Both the position numbers and the translations under genes were made by a program. The notes below the pieces were generated by a model, which was given only the letters and a program-made list of their open reading frames with translations, did no database searches and was not told the DNA's origin. From Pseudomonadota bacterium (lineage in GTDB: Bacteria; Pseudomonadota; Alphaproteobacteria; Dongiales; Dongiaceae), in the NCBI GenBank assembly GCA_016183985.1, contig JACPDN010000001.1, positions 62,001 through 126,000 on the forward strand: a stretch of 64,000 nucleotides of DNA. The letters are read 5' to 3'. Below, one piece after another: positions 62,718 through 64,000 of this stretch (the stretch's first letter is position 1; the number at the start of each line of letters is the position of its first letter).

Positions 62718-63413
62718 TTACGACAAATCGATACCGAAATCTTTCCGCAGGGCAATCTGCCCGGCTGGGGTAATCCGCACGGCGCGGCTGTCGCGGATGG
62801 GCTCGATCCAGTGACGATCGAAGCAATGATGGGCGAGGGCGGCACCGACGGTACCGGCAAGGTGCGGCCGCCTTTCGCTCCAATCGAGGCAGGGGCGGCA
62901 GAAGACGCGCTTATGCGCATGCTGCAGCGAATCGACGGCAAGGCCGATATCGCCGAGGGCCGCTTCGCCGCGCGGCGTCAGCTCACCGGCATCGTCGGTG
63001 AGGACGACATAGCCGCGTGCCACCATGGCGTCGGCCAAGGCCACACCGAGGCGGCCAGCCAGATGATCGTAGCAGGTGCGCGCCAGCCACATCGCCGCAT
63101 CCTTCGGCCCATGCGGCCGGTAGCGCGGTGGTCCGCCGATGGCGGCGAAAGTCATGATGCCTTCCAGCATGCGGCTGACCAAAGGCGAGGCGAGGCGGAA
63201 ATAGCGATGGCGCCCCTGCTTCACCACGCTCAACAGATGCGCCGCTTCCAACTTGCCCAAATGCGCGCTGGCGGTCGACGCACTGACGCCGCCGACATAG
63301 GCAAGCTCCGTCGCTGTAAGCGCGCGGCCATCCATCAGCGCCGCCAGCATATTGGCCCGCGCCGGATCGCCCACCAGGGAAGCAACTTCCGCCAAGTTTG
63401 ATCCAACTGTCAT
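62718..63413 (-). CDS. ArsR-type winged-helix regulator
   Basis: The 231-residue protein has an N-terminal ArsR-like HTH (LVGDPARANMLAALMDG, then GVSASTASAHLGKLEAAHLL) and a longer C-terminal part than typical ArsR, with CRPCLDWSERRPHLAG (a CxxC). It may sense metal, redox state or a small ligand. Start MTVGSN (63413). It is divergent from the DUF1127 gene. Confidence 0.85.
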   Translation of the reverse strand: MTVGSNLAEVASLVGDPARANMLAALMDGRALTATELAYVGGVSASTASAHLGKLEAAHLLSVVKQGRHRYFRLASPLVSRMLEGIMTFAAIGGPPRYRPHGPKDAAMWLARTCYDHLAGRLGVALADAMVARGYVVLTDDAGELTPRGEAALGDIGLAVDSLQHAHKRVFCRPCLDWSERRPHLAGTVGAALAHHCFDRHWIEPIRDSRAVRITPAGQIALRKDFGIDLS

Positions 63414-63535
63414 GGGGCAATCATAGAAACCGGATATCGGACCGCCAACTGGAGATGCTTCGGCCGCGAACGAAGCGATCGCGCGGGACTTCACGCGCTG
63501 GTGGCCCCATCTTTCTCCCATTGGAGGGACTGATC

Positions 63536-63757
63536 ATGACAACAATGACCCATCACCGGACGACCACATGCCACGGATCCCAAAGCCCGGAGCCGGAGGG
63601 TCTGCTGATCCGTTTCATCGACTGGATCGCCGATGCCATGGATCGCAGCCGCCAGCGCCGGGCGCTGGCCACCCTGAGCGATCACCAACTCCACGACATC
63701 GGCCTCTCGCGCAGCGACGTCGCCAACGAGGCTGCGAAGCCGTTCTGGCGGGTGTGA
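63536..63757 (+). CDS. DUF1127 domain protein
   Basis: The 73-residue protein ends in the short Arg-rich DUF1127 motif (RRALATLSDHQLHDIGLSRSDV), found in small alphaproteobacterial proteins, some of which act in RNA turnover or phosphate metabolism. GGAGGGA precedes ATG 63536. Divergent from the ArsR-type regulator. Confidence 0.88.
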   Translation: MTTMTHHRTTTCHGSQSPEPEGLLIRFIDWIADAMDRSRQRRALATLSDHQLHDIGLSRSDVANEAAKPFWRV

Positions 63758-63854
63758 TGTGGGAGAGCGGCAGCGGGTGCGAGACTGAGGCCGGCCCCTT
63801 GTCCTGACGCGCCGCTCGCGCTAACTCTCGCCCCGGTTTTAAGGAGGGGTCGCG

Positions 63855-63923
63855 GTGCCCTATTTCATAGTGATCGGGCTAGGGTTCCTCTTGGTCCTGG
63901 CGATGTTTTTTGCCGTGCTTTAG
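63855..63923 (+). CDS. Putative 22-residue single-TM peptide
   Basis: GTG 63855 has an AAGGAGG ribosome site with 7-base spacing and opens MPYFIVIGLGFLLVLAMFFA-VL, ending in TAG. The peptide is one hydrophobic helix, like small membrane proteins that stabilise larger complexes. It follows the DUF1127 gene by 97 bp. The strong ribosome site argues for translation, but 22 codons can occur by chance. Confidence 0.5.
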   Translation: MPYFIVIGLGFLLVLAMFFAVL

Positions 63924-64000
63924 ACGGAGTCCCGGCCGGACGCCGTTGCTGCGATGCAACATTTTGCCAAAAAATATATATTTATCAATGATTTAACAAA
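63924..64000. other. Downstream AT-rich end of the window
   Basis: The last 40 bp (AACATTTTGCCAAAAAATAT and on) are very AT-rich, a likely promoter for a gene beyond the window. No gene can be called here. Confidence 0.4.

Overview
The window is high-GC DNA of an alphaproteobacterium, most likely a Rhodospirillales-type free-living heterotroph. This is inferred from an alphaproteobacterial-type small cytochrome oxidase subunit, a DUF1127 protein, a QmcA/NfeD pair, an argD-argF-hslO operon, CobN-type cobalamin synthesis and many GC-rich palindromic intergenic repeats. No tRNA, rRNA, CRISPR array, transposase or phage gene was found. It reads as chromosome, not as a mobile island; the only mobile-type module is a small HigBA-like toxin-antitoxin pair whose toxin start looks damaged.

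Layout. 1-5.1 kb: partial hypothetical gene, oxidase subunit IV, ndk, an ABC-F ATPase and a secreted endonuclease/exonuclease/phosphatase-fold protein. 5.2-7.2 kb: gamma-butyrobetaine-type dioxygenase divergent from a BetI-like repressor, with a 20-bp palindrome between them. 7.2-10 kb: toxin-antitoxin pair, then def-fmt-truA on the minus strand. 10.3-13.9 kb: rmuC, qmcA-nfeD and an HPt/pseudo-receiver protein. 13.95-14.9 kb: a membrane protein with a degenerate signal-peptidase (S26) fold, interrupted by one in-frame stop. 15.2-22.3 kb: a beta-oxidation operon (acyl-CoA ligase, thiolase, FadN-type fusion, acyl-CoA dehydrogenase). 22.6-25.1 kb: a secreted protein and two ABC-2 permeases. 25.3-28.6 kb: argD-argF-hslO preceded by what looks like an arginine-codon leader peptide plus terminator. 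28.7-32.8 kb: small hypothetical genes, a lipoprotein, pterin dehydratase, PAS and ASCH proteins and an MFS carrier; a perfect 21-bp Fur-like palindrome lies at 29300-29320.

33-48.8 kb is a cobalamin region in several transcription units: cobA-cobB, cbiD, GFA-cobE-cobM-MFS, cbiB, and cobP-cobW-cobN-cobO-cobQ, the last led by a clear cobalamin riboswitch. CbiD occurs together with the CobN chelatase, so the pathway here mixes 'anaerobic' and 'aerobic' enzymes.

49-64 kb: PAS histidine kinase, an SDR with an altered active site, a secreted protein, an RHH-like regulator with a helical partner, a Met-rich Spy-like protein, arsC, moaD-moaE, an AhpD-like protein divergent from a MarR regulator, and an IclR regulator divergent from hpd-VOC-FAH (tyrosine catabolism). 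Then come a cold-shock gene with a long leader, enoyl-CoA hydratase, an ArsR-type regulator, a DUF1127 protein and a 22-codon membrane-peptide ORF.

The strongest leads are the interrupted pseudo-signal-peptidase, the putative arginine attenuator, the damaged toxin start, the Fur-like palindrome, the hybrid cobalamin enzyme set and the hpd-VOC-FAH cluster. All calls come from reading the sequence; no database search was run.
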